From the NCBI GenBank assembly GCA_021851715.1, contig JAJZCR010000017.1, positions 1-57,407 on the forward strand: 57,407 bases of DNA, written 5' to 3'. Made by a program: the position numbers and the translations under genes. The notes beneath the pieces were generated by a model. The model made no database searches. It saw nothing but the letters and a program-made list of their open reading frames with translations, and was not told the origin of the DNA. This stretch comes from Planctomycetota bacterium. GTDB taxonomy: Bacteria; Planctomycetota; Phycisphaerae; WQYP01. Every line of letters starts with the position of its first letter. The first letter of the stretch is position 1. Shown piece by piece: positions 27,544 to 36,895 of this stretch.

Positions 27544-28893
27544 ATGACCACAGCGAGTTCCACATCCGCTACCACTACAAACGTATCCGCGTTTCACGTG
27601 ATGAGCAAGCCGATCGGACCGATCTGCAATCTGGACTGCCATTACTGCTTTTATCTTGAAAAGGAAAAACTTTATAAACCCGGCGAAAGCTGGAAGATGT
27701 CCGACGCGGTGCTGGATATCTATGTTCGAGATTACATTCAGTCGCAAGACACACCAGAACTTAACTTTGCCTGGCAGGGTGGAGAACCTACGCTGTTGGG
27801 CGTGGACTTCTTCCAGAAGGTTGTCGATTTGCAAAGCCGCTACGCCAACGGCAAAAAAATACACAATGCGCTGCAAACCAATGGTACCCTGCTGGATGAC
27901 CGGTGGTGTGCATTTCTCAAGCAGCATGAGTTTCTGGTCGGCATCAGTATTGATGGCCCGCGAGATCTGCACGATGCCTACCGCGTTGACAAAAAACAGC
28001 AGCCCACATTTGACCGTGTGTTCCGAGGCATCAAGCTGCTGCACACTCACAAGGTGGAATTTAACACGCTCACCGTTGTGAATCGCAAAAACTCTCAGCG
28101 GCCGCTGGATGTTTATCGCTTTTTAAAAAGCATTGGATCCGGCTACATTCAATTTATTCCGCTGGTGGAACGCGCAGCCCCCCCGCAATCCTTGGCCCCG
28201 CCGATGCTTGATTTGGCCACCCCACCGGTCCCAGGCGAAGCGATTCCGGACTTGCCCGTCACACCATGGAGCGTTGAGGCCCATCAATACGGACAATTTC
28301 TAGTGGAGATTTTTGACGACTGGGTTCGCCATGATGTCGGAAAAATATTTGTGCAGACTTTTGATGTCGCCTTAGCCAACTGGCTGGGGGCCGGATCCGG
28401 CCTGTGCGTATTTGCCGAGAAATGCGGGACCGCCATGGCGATTGAACACAATGGCGATGTTTATTCGTGCGATCACTACGTTTATCCCGATTACAAACTC
28501 GGTAATATTCTAAACCAATCCCTGGGAGCGATGGTTAATTCTGATTTTCAGAAAAAATTCGGATCTGACAAGCTGGATACGCTGCCCGATTACTGTCGCC
28601 GCTGCGAGGTACGTTTCGCGTGCAATGGCGAATGCCCCAAGCACCGGTTTATCCGGACACCCGATGGAGAACCGGGCTTGAATTACCTGTGTCCCGCCTA
28701 TAAGCGATTTTTCAAGCACGTGGATCCATATATGAAACAGATGGCTGCATTATTGCGCCAACACCGCCCGGCCGCGGAAATTATGCGTATTCAGGCGAAA
28801 CAAATCCGCTCCGGGGAGCCACCTGATCGCAACGATCCATGCCCTTGTGGCAGCGGGAAAAAGTTCAAAAAATGCTGTGGTTCCAGTTTATGA
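27544..28893 (+). CDS. Anaerobic sulfatase-maturating radical SAM enzyme with SEC-C tail
   Basis: 449 residues from ATG 27544. Converts the active-site Cys or Ser of sulfatases to formylglycine in the cytoplasm. Radical SAM cluster CNLDCHYC (C28, C32, C35), then YLEKEKLY and WQGGEPTLLG. The C-terminal SPASM region has CRRCEVRFACNGECPKHRF for auxiliary Fe-S clusters. The last 20 residues form a SEC-C zinc motif, DPCPCGSGKKFKKCC, an addition to the maturase core. The stop overlaps the sulfatase start (ATGA), so enzyme and substrate are coupled. The frame is open to 27445, but the anSME N-terminus fits ATG 27544. Confidence 0.9.
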   Translation: MTTASSTSATTTNVSAFHVMSKPIGPICNLDCHYCFYLEKEKLYKPGESWKMSDAVLDIYVRDYIQSQDTPELNFAWQGGEPTLLGVDFFQKVVDLQSRYANGKKIHNALQTNGTLLDDRWCAFLKQHEFLVGISIDGPRDLHDAYRVDKKQQPTFDRVFRGIKLLHTHKVEFNTLTVVNRKNSQRPLDVYRFLKSIGSGYIQFIPLVERAAPPQSLAPPMLDLATPPVPGEAIPDLPVTPWSVEAHQYGQFLVEIFDDWVRHDVGKIFVQTFDVALANWLGAGSGLCVFAEKCGTAMAIEHNGDVYSCDHYVYPDYKLGNILNQSLGAMVNSDFQKKFGSDKLDTLPDYCRRCEVRFACNGECPKHRFIRTPDGEPGLNYLCPAYKRFFKHVDPYMKQMAALLRQHRPAAEIMRIQAKQIRSGEPPDRNDPCPCGSGKKFKKCCGSSL

Positions 28894-30323
28894 CGATAAA
28901 CGATGCCCCGGATACTGCACCCGATATCATTTTTATCCTGATCGATGATCTGGGCTGGAAAGACCTGACCTGCTATGGCAGCACCTTTTATGAAACGCCG
29001 CACATTGATCAGTTAGCCGCACAAGGCGCGATGCTGACTGATGCCTACGCCGCCGCTCCCGTTTGCTCCCCCACGCGGGCCAGTCTTCTGACGGGAAAAT
29101 ATCCCGCCACACTCGGCATCACCGATTGGATTGGTGCCCGCAGCCAGGGCCGCCTGATGGCTGTACCCTATCTCGATCATCTGCCCCGGCATGAAACCAC
29201 CATTGCCACAGCACTTCGGCACGCGGGCTACCGCACATGGCATATCGGAAAATGGCACCTGGGCGATACGGATACCTGGCCGGAACAGCATGGTTTTGAC
29301 CTCAATATTGGCGGATGCGGATGGGGCAATCCGCGGCAAGGCCACTTCGCTCCCTGGGGCCTTCCCAACTTAGCGGAAGGCGAGCCCGGCAGCTACCTGG
29401 CAGATCGGCTTACCGACGAAGCTATTCGCCTGCTGCAAACACCGTATACGCAACCCTATTTTTTGAATCTCTGCTACTATGCCGTTCATACCCCCATTCA
29501 AGCACCACAGGCTTTAATCGAAAAATACCGGAAAAAGGCGCACGCCATGGGGCTGGACAGCTTGCCCACCTTTCAGGATGGCGAATATTTTCCGTGCGAC
29601 CATAAGGCAGATCAACGGGTACGACGCCGTCTGTTGCAGTCTGAACCGGTTTATGCCGCCATGATTGAAAATCTGGATTCCAACATCGGCCGGCTGCTGC
29701 AGGCATTGGCAACCTGCGGACGGGCCGACAACACCCTGGTTATTTTTACCTCCGATAATGGCGGCCTTTCTACTGCGGAAGGCTCACCTACGTGCAATTC
29801 TCCCTTGGCGCAGGGCAAAGGCTGGATGTATGAAGGAGGAATCCGTGTGCCGTTTATCGTGCGTTGGCCCAAAAGAATTTTGCCCGGCATCCGCCCTGCT
29901 CAGCCCATATCCAGCCCGGATATTTTTCCAACGCTTTTGGATGCGGCGACCGGAGCAACGCCTACCTCATCGGAGATTGCAGGCCTCAGTCTGATGCCGC
30001 TGCTGTTAAATCAGCCATGGTCGAACCGACCGCTTTTCTGGCATTATCCGCATTACGGCAATCAGGGCGGCACGCCGGCCTGTTCCATCCGCCAGGGAGA
30101 CTGGAAGCTTATTGAATTCTTTGAAACCCAAACTCTGGAACTCTACCACCTGCGTGAGGACCTCGCGGAAATCCGAAATGCAGCCACCGACAATCCGGCC
30201 ATCAGACAGGAACTCCATGACTTGCTCAAGGCCTGGCGCTCGACCAGCGGAGCGGTTATCCCACAACCTAATTGCGCATGGCAACCACCCCGTCGCCCCC
30301 ACCTCGACGGCCCGGAGGTTTAG
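28890..30323 (+). CDS. Cys-type sulfatase without signal peptide
   Basis: 477 residues. Type I sulfatase: N-terminal metal site IIFILIDDLGWKDL; formylglycine site APVCSPTRASLLTGKYP with C59 (CxPxR); HIGKWHLG; and the C-terminal metal site FTSDNGGL. The Cys form is suited to the maturase encoded just upstream, whose stop codon overlaps this ATG. Most planctomycete sulfatases carry export signals. This one begins MTINDAPDTAPDIIF with no hydrophobic leader, so it probably acts inside the cell. The natural sulfate ester is unknown. Confidence 0.9.
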   Translation: MTINDAPDTAPDIIFILIDDLGWKDLTCYGSTFYETPHIDQLAAQGAMLTDAYAAAPVCSPTRASLLTGKYPATLGITDWIGARSQGRLMAVPYLDHLPRHETTIATALRHAGYRTWHIGKWHLGDTDTWPEQHGFDLNIGGCGWGNPRQGHFAPWGLPNLAEGEPGSYLADRLTDEAIRLLQTPYTQPYFLNLCYYAVHTPIQAPQALIEKYRKKAHAMGLDSLPTFQDGEYFPCDHKADQRVRRRLLQSEPVYAAMIENLDSNIGRLLQALATCGRADNTLVIFTSDNGGLSTAEGSPTCNSPLAQGKGWMYEGGIRVPFIVRWPKRILPGIRPAQPISSPDIFPTLLDAATGATPTSSEIAGLSLMPLLLNQPWSNRPLFWHYPHYGNQGGTPACSIRQGDWKLIEFFETQTLELYHLREDLAEIRNAATDNPAIRQELHDLLKAWRSTSGAVIPQPNCAWQPPRRPHLDGPEV

Positions 30324-30433
30324 CAGGCCGGTAATGAGCTTTTCACCCCAAGGTGTCCAACTCGCGGTTGATACCATTCCATGCGCTATTGCCGAGCGCC
30401 GCCACTGTTTCCCGATCCTGCGGAGCGTTGCAC

Positions 30434-31906
30434 CTACACAAACGTGATTTTGCGGGCGGCCACGCCGCACATGCGGATCAGCAGCAAGCCGTGTCGAAAC
30501 CGCGCGATATTGGTACTGCCATACGTGCGCTGTTTATAGTGCACGGGCACATCCATAATTTTCAGATTTAGCCGGGCCGCCCCAAACAACAGGTCGAAGT
30601 CACCAAACGGATCAAAATCGCCGAAGTAATCGTGATTAGCGGCGATCTTCAGATAATTCTGGCGCGTCAGCACCTTGGTGCCGCACAAGGTATCGCGTAA
30701 TCGCTGGCCCAGAAGAAAGGTGAACATCCATCCGAAACACTTATTGGCGATCATGTTCAAAAACTGCATGGCCTGATCTTCCATGGGGTAGACCAGCCGG
30801 GAACCATTGGCAAATTCACAGCGGCCGCTGCGGATAAGATCGACAAAACGCGGTAATTCTTCAGGCGGCACGGATAAGTCGCCATCTAAAATCAGCAGGA
30901 TATCTCCGGTGGCGGCACCAAATCCCACACGTACAGCGTCGCCTTTGCCCCGTCCCGGCTGCTGCATGGCCCGCATCTGAAAAGGTCCGGTGTAGTTTTT
31001 GACGGCGTCCTGCACGGTCTGCCACGTATCATCGGTGCTGTTGCCTTCCACAAAAACAACTTCCTGCGTGTCCGCCATGACCGGCAGCCGATTCACCAGC
31101 GATGGAATATTGCCCGCCTCATTGCGCACCGGCACAATCACACTGACCGAGTTCGTCCGCGCAGCATCCGCCGCTGGAAGAATGCGGGCTATGGTGATAG
31201 TGCACAGGTCCAACTGCCGCAGTAACGGCAGAGGGGCAACCCAACGGTTGACCAGGTTACTTAGCAATGGAACGTGCAGCGGCAGTAAAATGCCTTCCGT
31301 CTGGCGAATCATGGAAAATTCGTTTTGGGCCAGAATGTTGCGAATTTCGTCGCTGGGCAGCCAGCTTTCATCAATAATGCGCTGCTTAAGTCCGCACGCT
31401 TCTCCCAGCCGGATCACGGGTTGCCACAGGCGGCTGAAAGTAGCGATAATCAAGCGTGTGTCGCGGTGGCATAGCCCGGCGATGGCCACCAAAGAAGAAT
31501 GAAGATCATAGAGTTGCGGCAGCACACCGGACAAAATCACGTAGTCGAACTTCGGCAGACCCAGACTGGCAACCGATTCGATGTCCATTTCATGGAAAGT
31601 CAGCTCTGGATGCTTCGCCCGGGCTTCAGCAATAACTGCGGGATTAAAGTCGATGCCCACGCCGCGGGCAGGCTTGAATGCCGCCAGCATATCGCCATTG
31701 CCACAGCCCAGGTCAATGACGGAAGACCCCGGTAAAACATGGCGGCCCACCAACCGGGCCAGATACTGATGAAAATACCAATTTTTGTCGCGACTCCGAC
31801 ACAACGCCGGATACATGTCGATCTGAAAGCTGCGAACCTTGCGACGGTGCTCAACCTCCGGCGAATTGGCTTGCTGGCAGGAGGTTGCTGAATCGGTTGG
31901 GGCCAT
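30434..31906 (-). CDS. Methyltransferase-glycosyltransferase family 2 fusion
   Basis: 490 residues. Residues 1-235 are a SAM-dependent methyltransferase: motif I VIDLGCGNGDMLAAF near 62, then VGIDFNPAVIAEAR and YVILSGVLPQLYD. Residues 250-490 are a GT-A glycosyltransferase of family 2: VSVIVPVRNEAGNIPSLVNR, VEGNSTDDTW, ILDGDLSVPPEEL (DxD-like) and TLCGTKVLTR, resembling dolichyl/polyprenyl-phosphate mannose synthases but without C-terminal membrane helices. A role in glycan or polyprenyl-sugar assembly is likely; substrates are open. An AGGA site precedes ATG 31906. Confidence 0.8.
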   Translation of the reverse strand: MAPTDSATSCQQANSPEVEHRRKVRSFQIDMYPALCRSRDKNWYFHQYLARLVGRHVLPGSSVIDLGCGNGDMLAAFKPARGVGIDFNPAVIAEARAKHPELTFHEMDIESVASLGLPKFDYVILSGVLPQLYDLHSSLVAIAGLCHRDTRLIIATFSRLWQPVIRLGEACGLKQRIIDESWLPSDEIRNILAQNEFSMIRQTEGILLPLHVPLLSNLVNRWVAPLPLLRQLDLCTITIARILPAADAARTNSVSVIVPVRNEAGNIPSLVNRLPVMADTQEVVFVEGNSTDDTWQTVQDAVKNYTGPFQMRAMQQPGRGKGDAVRVGFGAATGDILLILDGDLSVPPEELPRFVDLIRSGRCEFANGSRLVYPMEDQAMQFLNMIANKCFGWMFTFLLGQRLRDTLCGTKVLTRQNYLKIAANHDYFGDFDPFGDFDLLFGAARLNLKIMDVPVHYKQRTYGSTNIARFRHGLLLIRMCGVAARKITFV

Positions 31907-32061
31907 TACAAATATCCTGCCGCACTAGCCTAGCCACCAAAGAACACTGCACCGCACATGAGATTTCCCGGGATCAGCCCCATCGGCCAATCCTCACACC
32001 GGAACATCTTCTGCAGGATCCGTGGTGTGGGATAGCCCGCACCACGATGCTTGTCCATGGC

Positions 32062-33582
32062 TTACGTCGCATTTTGTTCAGACGATGCCGCAGCCAATGG
32101 CACACCAGCCACATTGAGGCCACCCTCGGGGGCCGCCGGATTGCGCATCAATTCATTCCAGGCCGCTTCATCAATTTCGACCACCTTGGAAAGCGAAATG
32201 ACATGGGCCAGCACATTACGCTGCAGTATCTGCTGCGCCAGATCCTCAAGTCGTCCGTTGGCTGCGAGTTCCTGCCGCAATTTTTCCGGTCGGCGGCCAT
32301 ACTGGGTCGCAATCGCGGCGATTTCCGTATTGAGTTCGGCGGGGGTAATGGTAATGTGAAACTCCTCCGCCAGGCGGTTGACAATGAAGGCCGCTTTCAG
32401 GTCACGAAGAGCTTCCTGGGTGGAAGCGGCTTTCAGTTCGCCCATATGTTTTTCAATCTCGGCAATGGGCACGCCCCGCTGCATCCATTCCGTAGCCCGG
32501 CGGCGCAGCACACTTTCGCTCTGTCGGGCCGAAACTTTGGCCGGCATATCCAGGGCCGTTCGCTGGAGCAACGTGCTTAGAACCTGGGACTGCATGATGC
32601 GATCCATTTCACTGTTCAGCCGGGTTTGCAGCGCCTCGCGCATGGCGGCGTGCAGATCCGCCACATCAGTAAAGCCGTTTTCCTGAGCCAGTTGGTCGTT
32701 GAGTTCCGGGATATGCTGATATTCGACACCGGTCACGTGCAAAACTATTTTGACATTGCGACCGCGAAATTGTTCCTGCGGAAAATCATCCGGGACTTTT
32801 CCAGAAAGTTCTACCGTCGAGCCGGCGGTTGCTCCCGTCAACCGCTGGGCCAAATCATCAAAGGTGATGCCCAGCAAAGATCCCGCCTGCACCGCCATAG
32901 ACGTTGATGGAATCTGTGCCAGCGACGATCCATCTTCATTAAAAATGTCCACCGCCGCATTGATGCGATCATTGGGCTGCGCCGGTTGCGTCGCCGGCTT
33001 CCACGATCCAAGATTTTTCGCCAAGGTTTCCAGGGCCACCTGGAAACGCTCTTCGGTGGGTTGCAGCAGAGGCTTTTTAATCTCAATGCCGTTCAGGTCC
33101 GGCAGGGCAAATTCGGGAATGATTTCCACAAACAGTTCGATCAACATGGGACCAGATTCCGGGAGTTCAATTTTTCCCGCGTCCATTTCCGGCTGGCTGA
33201 TCACATTCAGGTGGTGGTCTTCAACCGCGGCCTCATAGCTTTCGGCAATAAGCTGGCTCTTGATGGTGTCACGGGCATTGCTGCCGAATCGCTTTTCCAA
33301 GATCCTCCGGGGTACTCGCCCGCGGCGAAAGCCGGGGACTGCGGCATCTCTGTGAAGTTCCTTGTAAACCTGCTGAAATTTGGCCGCCACGCGTTCCGCG
33401 GGAATCGAGATGACAACTTTTTTCCGCGCCGCCCCGGCATCTTCCAGCGTAACCGTATTGGGCGGAAGGTTGTCGTTTGGCGTGTCATGAGAGTGATCAT
33501 GCTCATGCCCATGGTCGTGGCTATGTTCGTGCGTATGCACCTGTTCATTCTGAGCGGGATTTGCTGATTTCTGATCCGTCAT
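32062..33582 (-). CDS. tig: Trigger factor with a His-rich N-terminal extension
   Basis: 506 residues against about 430 in E. coli. Ribosome-bound chaperone. An N-terminal extension has nine His on alternate positions 16-32 (HTHEHSHDHGHEHDHSH), a likely metal-binding run. The ribosome-binding domain follows, with VPGFRRGRVPRRILEKRFG near 85-103. The middle PPIase region (about 200-290) is weakly conserved, and the C-terminal helical arms contain the long region to residue 480. clpP/clpX, frequent neighbours, are not in the window. GGAG precedes ATG 33582. Confidence 0.9.
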   Translation of the reverse strand: MTDQKSANPAQNEQVHTHEHSHDHGHEHDHSHDTPNDNLPPNTVTLEDAGAARKKVVISIPAERVAAKFQQVYKELHRDAAVPGFRRGRVPRRILEKRFGSNARDTIKSQLIAESYEAAVEDHHLNVISQPEMDAGKIELPESGPMLIELFVEIIPEFALPDLNGIEIKKPLLQPTEERFQVALETLAKNLGSWKPATQPAQPNDRINAAVDIFNEDGSSLAQIPSTSMAVQAGSLLGITFDDLAQRLTGATAGSTVELSGKVPDDFPQEQFRGRNVKIVLHVTGVEYQHIPELNDQLAQENGFTDVADLHAAMREALQTRLNSEMDRIMQSQVLSTLLQRTALDMPAKVSARQSESVLRRRATEWMQRGVPIAEIEKHMGELKAASTQEALRDLKAAFIVNRLAEEFHITITPAELNTEIAAIATQYGRRPEKLRQELAANGRLEDLAQQILQRNVLAHVISLSKVVEIDEAAWNELMRNPAAPEGGLNVAGVPLAAASSEQNAT

Positions 33583-34682
33583 AGGAGTCTCCAGTGGTAA
33601 AAAAGTGGGTCATCTGTCTCGCCGCCGTCAATCGGCAACGAATAAATTATCCTTCAAAACCGCCCCACAACACCGATCTAGCGGCCTTGCGGTGCGCATT
33701 GCAATGGGTAAAGCATCGCCTTTCGTCCGGATGCGGCGTTGAAACCCGCACCCGTGCCAAATGTGGCCGAGGTGGAGGACATTTTTCCGTCACGACCAAC
33801 GCCTGGTGCCCGAATAACCGGTAACTCGGGACGGAAATGACTTGCGCCGGGATGGCACAACATCACAGCCGCCCACTATAGCGTAGGCCAGGTCCAACTG
33901 CAAGGTTCTGCAGCGTAATAATTCCGGGGGATCCCCGGCAACTCACGTAGGTACTGATACCTCCGACGCGGTCAACGCCGCGGCATCGATCCGTTGGGCC
34001 TTGCGCCCCGCCGATAGCCAGAAAACACAAGCGTCCACTTAGAGCGTTGGGAATCAACATAGCCAGCAACACCCAAGACATTAACATAATGGAATAAATT
34101 GTTCGTGCGGAAGTGAGTAATCAAAATACCCATACCAAATAATCAGCAAACAAAAAAAATCGAGCATATCCGGCCGGCCATCATTCATTCCCGCTTCGTA
34201 GCGTGTGAACGCTGGATGGGGCTGTATTTTTTTTGATAAAAATGTAGTCCCGATAGCTACCACACCTGCGCCGCCGTCCGGCGAATGGAACCGGGTGATA
34301 CGTGCCGCGGTCTTACCGGCGTTTGCCTTCAGACGTTGCAGGTCATCACGCCAACATGGGGATCGACGTGTGCGATCGCCGCGCAGCCGTATCAGCCTAC
34401 GGTCCAAGAAAATCGCCCACAGTTAATGCTAACAGACGTTGGCAAGCATCTTTTACGTTCATAAATAGTGCCTCCTGGCAGTGTTTGTTTTTGCACCTAC
34501 CCCTTGCATCTGAGGCTTTATTCGCCGAACTGGAAATTGCCGGGCATTCAAACCGCCGTTGACGGCTTGGACTATTGCGCATACACTGATGTTTTCAGCG
34601 AAGCCCGTTAACAAGGTGATATCGACCCGCTGAAAAAAGTTGTATAGAGGAGCGGAAATCCGAAGGGATACAATAATGGTAC
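33583..34682. other. 1.1-kb stretch without a supported gene
   Basis: Short open frames exist on both strands (the longest, about 108 codons, at 34081-34407 minus), but none has family-like composition or a ribosome site. The only signal seen is a promoter at 34559-34587 for the downstream tRNA. GC content falls near 34080-34250 compared with the flanks. Confidence 0.6.
34559..34587 (+). promoter_or_regulatory. Promoter upstream of tRNA-His
   Basis: TTGACG at 34559-34564, 17-base spacer, TACACT at 34582-34587. Predicted start near 34594, about 90 bases before the tRNA. It could drive tRNA-His and tRNA-Thr together. Confidence 0.45.
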
Positions 34683-34757
34683 GGTGGATTTAGCTCAGCT
34701 GGCTAGAGCACGAGGTTGTGGTCCTCGGGGTCGCGGGTTCGAATCCCGTAATCCACC
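34683..34757 (+). tRNA. tRNA-His (GTG)
   Basis: Full cloverleaf: acceptor GTGGATT/AATCCAC, anticodon stem CGAGG/CCTCG with loop TTGTGGT and anticodon GTG at 34718-34720, T-arm GGGTTCGAATCCC. The extra G at -1 (34683) pairs with C73 (34757), the hallmark of tRNA-His. CCA is not encoded. Confidence 0.95.
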
Positions 34758-34968
34758 CTTATTTGCCCCTCCGCCCGGCGTGCCTGAAGACAGACTCTTG
34801 CAGCCACCGCTGCAAAGCGGTAAACTGACTCGTCTTTCCCGGTAATGCCGGGATTGCGGTCCGGATGGTGCCAGGCTGGTGGCCTGCCAAATTGCAGGTT
34901 GTGGGTGCAATTGCCGCACTTGGCTGATGGTTTCGGACCGGCTAAGATTACCGGGCACCGGCGGTAAC

Positions 34969-35041
<73 letters not shown>

Positions 35042-35139
35042 TGATGGGCTTGCCGGTGCGATAGTGGAAACACCACCGCTCAAGGCCATCCGAGGTTGGA
35101 TGCGGTGAGCTAAAACTTGTTGTAGGCGGGTGTAATCCG

Positions 35140-35168
35140 TTGTTCGTGATCATACCCTTGCGTATATT
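35140..35168 (+). promoter_or_regulatory. Promoter of tuf
   Basis: TTGTTC at 35140-35145, 17-base spacer, TATATT at 35163-35168. A ribosome site AGGAG at 35179-35183 lies 9 bases before ATG 35193. With a start near 35175, the leader would be about 18 bases. Confidence 0.5.
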
Positions 35169-35192
35169 TTTTACCTGTAGGAGTTTATTTCC

Positions 35193-36404
35193 ATGGCTAA
35201 AGGCGTATTTGAACGTAAGAAACCTCACGTAAACGTCGGCACGATCGGACATATCGATCACGGCAAGACCACACTCACCGCAGCGCTGACCACCGTGCTG
35301 GCCCAGAGAGGCCTGGCCACGGCGGTAGCCTATGACACCGTCGCCAAGGCGTCGGAAAAGCAGGGGCGACGTGATCCAAGCAAGATCGTCACCATTGCCG
35401 TCTCCCACGTGGAATACGAATCCGACAAGCGGCACTATGCTCACATTGACTGCCCGGGACACGCCGATTTCGTCAAAAACATGATCACCGGTGCAGCCCA
35501 GATGGATGGTGCCATCCTCGTGGTTTCCGCGGCGGACGGTCCCATGCCGCAAACCCGCGAACACGTGCTGCTGGCTCGGCAGGTCAACGTGCCGCGGATT
35601 GTGGTATTCCTCAACAAGGTCGACCTGGTTGATGATCCGGAACTGCTGGAACTGGTGGAACTGGAAATTCGTGAATTGCTCAACAAGTACAAATTCCCCG
35701 GCGACGAGATCCCGATCATTCGCGGGGCGGCAGTCAATGCCCTTAAGAACCCCACGGATGCCAAGGCCATCGAGCCGATCCTGAAACTGGTGGAAGCCCT
35801 CGACAGCTACATACCGGAACCTGTGCGCGAAACAGACAAGCCGTTCCTCATGCCGGTTGAAGACGTGTTCTCCATTAAGGGCCGGGGCACGGTCGGTACG
35901 GGCCGCGTGGAACGTGGTACGGTCAAAGTGGGCGACGAACTGGAAATTGTCGGTCTGAAAAAAGACTCCCAGAAAACAGTGGTTACCGGCGTCGAAATGT
36001 TCCAGAAAACTCTGGATTCCGCAATTCCCGGCGACAACGTGGGCCTCTTGCTGCGTGGCGTCGAAAAAGAACAACTGGAGCGAGGCCAGGTGCTGGCCAA
36101 ACCCGGGTCCATCACGCCGCACACCAAGTTCGAAGCGGAAATTTATGTTCTCACCAAAGAAGAAGGCGGTCGACATACCGCATTTTTCAAAGGCTATCGT
36201 CCGCAGTTTTATTTCCGGACGACCGATGTTACCGGCTCGCTGGACCTGCCGACCGGCACGGAGATGGTCATGCCCGGTGACAACGTGAAAATCACAGTCG
36301 ACCTGGGCGAATGTCCCATTGCCATGGAACAGGGCGTGCGGTTTGCCATCCGTGAAGGCGGTCGCACGGTGGGAGCCGGTGTGGTTACCAAGATTATCGC
36401 CTGA
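35193..36404 (+). CDS. tuf: Elongation factor Tu
   Basis: 403 residues. GTPase that delivers aminoacyl-tRNA to the ribosome. G motifs: GHIDHGKT near residue 19, DCPGHAD near 87, NKVD near 142. Domains 2 and 3 follow ([31 protein letters not shown]). Switch I is atypical: the usual ARGITIN before SHVEYE is replaced by SKIVTIA, within [19 protein letters not shown]. The threonine that contacts the gamma-phosphate is kept but the preceding Arg-Gly is lost. I recall the same type in other planctomycete EF-Tu proteins. Confidence 0.97.
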   Translation: MAKGVFERKKPHVNVGTIGHIDHGKTTLTAALTTVLAQRGLATAVAYDTVAKASEKQGRRDPSKIVTIAVSHVEYESDKRHYAHIDCPGHADFVKNMITGAAQMDGAILVVSAADGPMPQTREHVLLARQVNVPRIVVFLNKVDLVDDPELLELVELEIRELLNKYKFPGDEIPIIRGAAVNALKNPTDAKAIEPILKLVEALDSYIPEPVRETDKPFLMPVEDVFSIKGRGTVGTGRVERGTVKVGDELEIVGLKKDSQKTVVTGVEMFQKTLDSAIPGDNVGLLLRGVEKEQLERGQVLAKPGSITPHTKFEAEIYVLTKEEGGRHTAFFKGYRPQFYFRTTDVTGSLDLPTGTEMVMPGDNVKITVDLGECPIAMEQGVRFAIREGGRTVGAGVVTKIIA

Positions 36405-36442
36405 CCCGGAACAGGGAATTTGTCAACAACGGAGTATCAACA

Positions 36443-36601
36443 ATGGCTCGCGAATGGGTTTGGCTGCAATGTACGCAGACGCAGGATCTGAATTATCGGA
36501 TGAGCATTAATCCGAAGGAAATGGACACCAAAAAGTTGTTCCATAAATTTTCTCCGCGATTGCGAAAACATACGGAACATAAGATAAAGAAGGGCAAGTA
36601 A
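36443..36601 (+). CDS. rpmG: Ribosomal protein L33 (cysteine-poor form)
   Basis: 52 residues, found by translating the gap after tuf: begins MAREWVWLQCTQTQDLNYRM and ends FSPRLRKHTEHKIKKGK. It matches L33 in length, in the NYR core and in the RKHTxHK tail. Of the four zinc cysteines of C+ L33 only one is left (QCTQT; the CPxCRKH site reads SPRLRKH), so this is a zinc-free form. An upstream GGAG at 36431 is close enough to serve ATG 36443. Position between tuf and tRNA-Trp/secE is canonical. Confidence 0.9.
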   Translation: MAREWVWLQCTQTQDLNYRMSINPKEMDTKKLFHKFSPRLRKHTEHKIKKGK

Positions 36602-36700
36602 TCCGTCAGCCCGCTGGCTTTGGAGTATCCGTTGATTTGGCAGGATTTTGCGTAAACGCTATTTCGAATCCGAAGCCTGTGGCTGCGATGAGCGGATGAT

Positions 36701-36773
36701 ACGACAGTAGCTCAATTGGCAGAGCACCGGTCTCCAAAACCGGGGGTTGCAGGTTCGACTCCTGCCTGTCGTG
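36701..36773 (+). tRNA. tRNA-Trp (CCA)
   Basis: Acceptor ACGACAG/CTGTCGT, D-arm GCTCAATTGGCAGAGC, anticodon stem CCGGT/ACCGG with loop CTCCAAA and CCA at 36734-36736, T-arm CAGGTTCGACTCCTG, discriminator G. Canonical place between rpmG and secE. Confidence 0.95.
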
Positions 36774-36895
36774 GTGGTCAGGCAGGCGCGCACGGCAATT
36801 GAGAAAACAGGGGCTGAACAGGAGAAGTTCCGCACGATTGCGCTGAAAGCCCCTGCGGCCCGCCGCCGCACGAAAAACAAAGAAGAGGACTGCCA

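Noticed and set aside
34081..34407. 108-codon minus-strand open frame in the gene-free gap
   Set aside because: No ribosome site and no recognisable motif. Composition is uneven, with an Arg-rich half and an aromatic-rich half, as in a chance frame.
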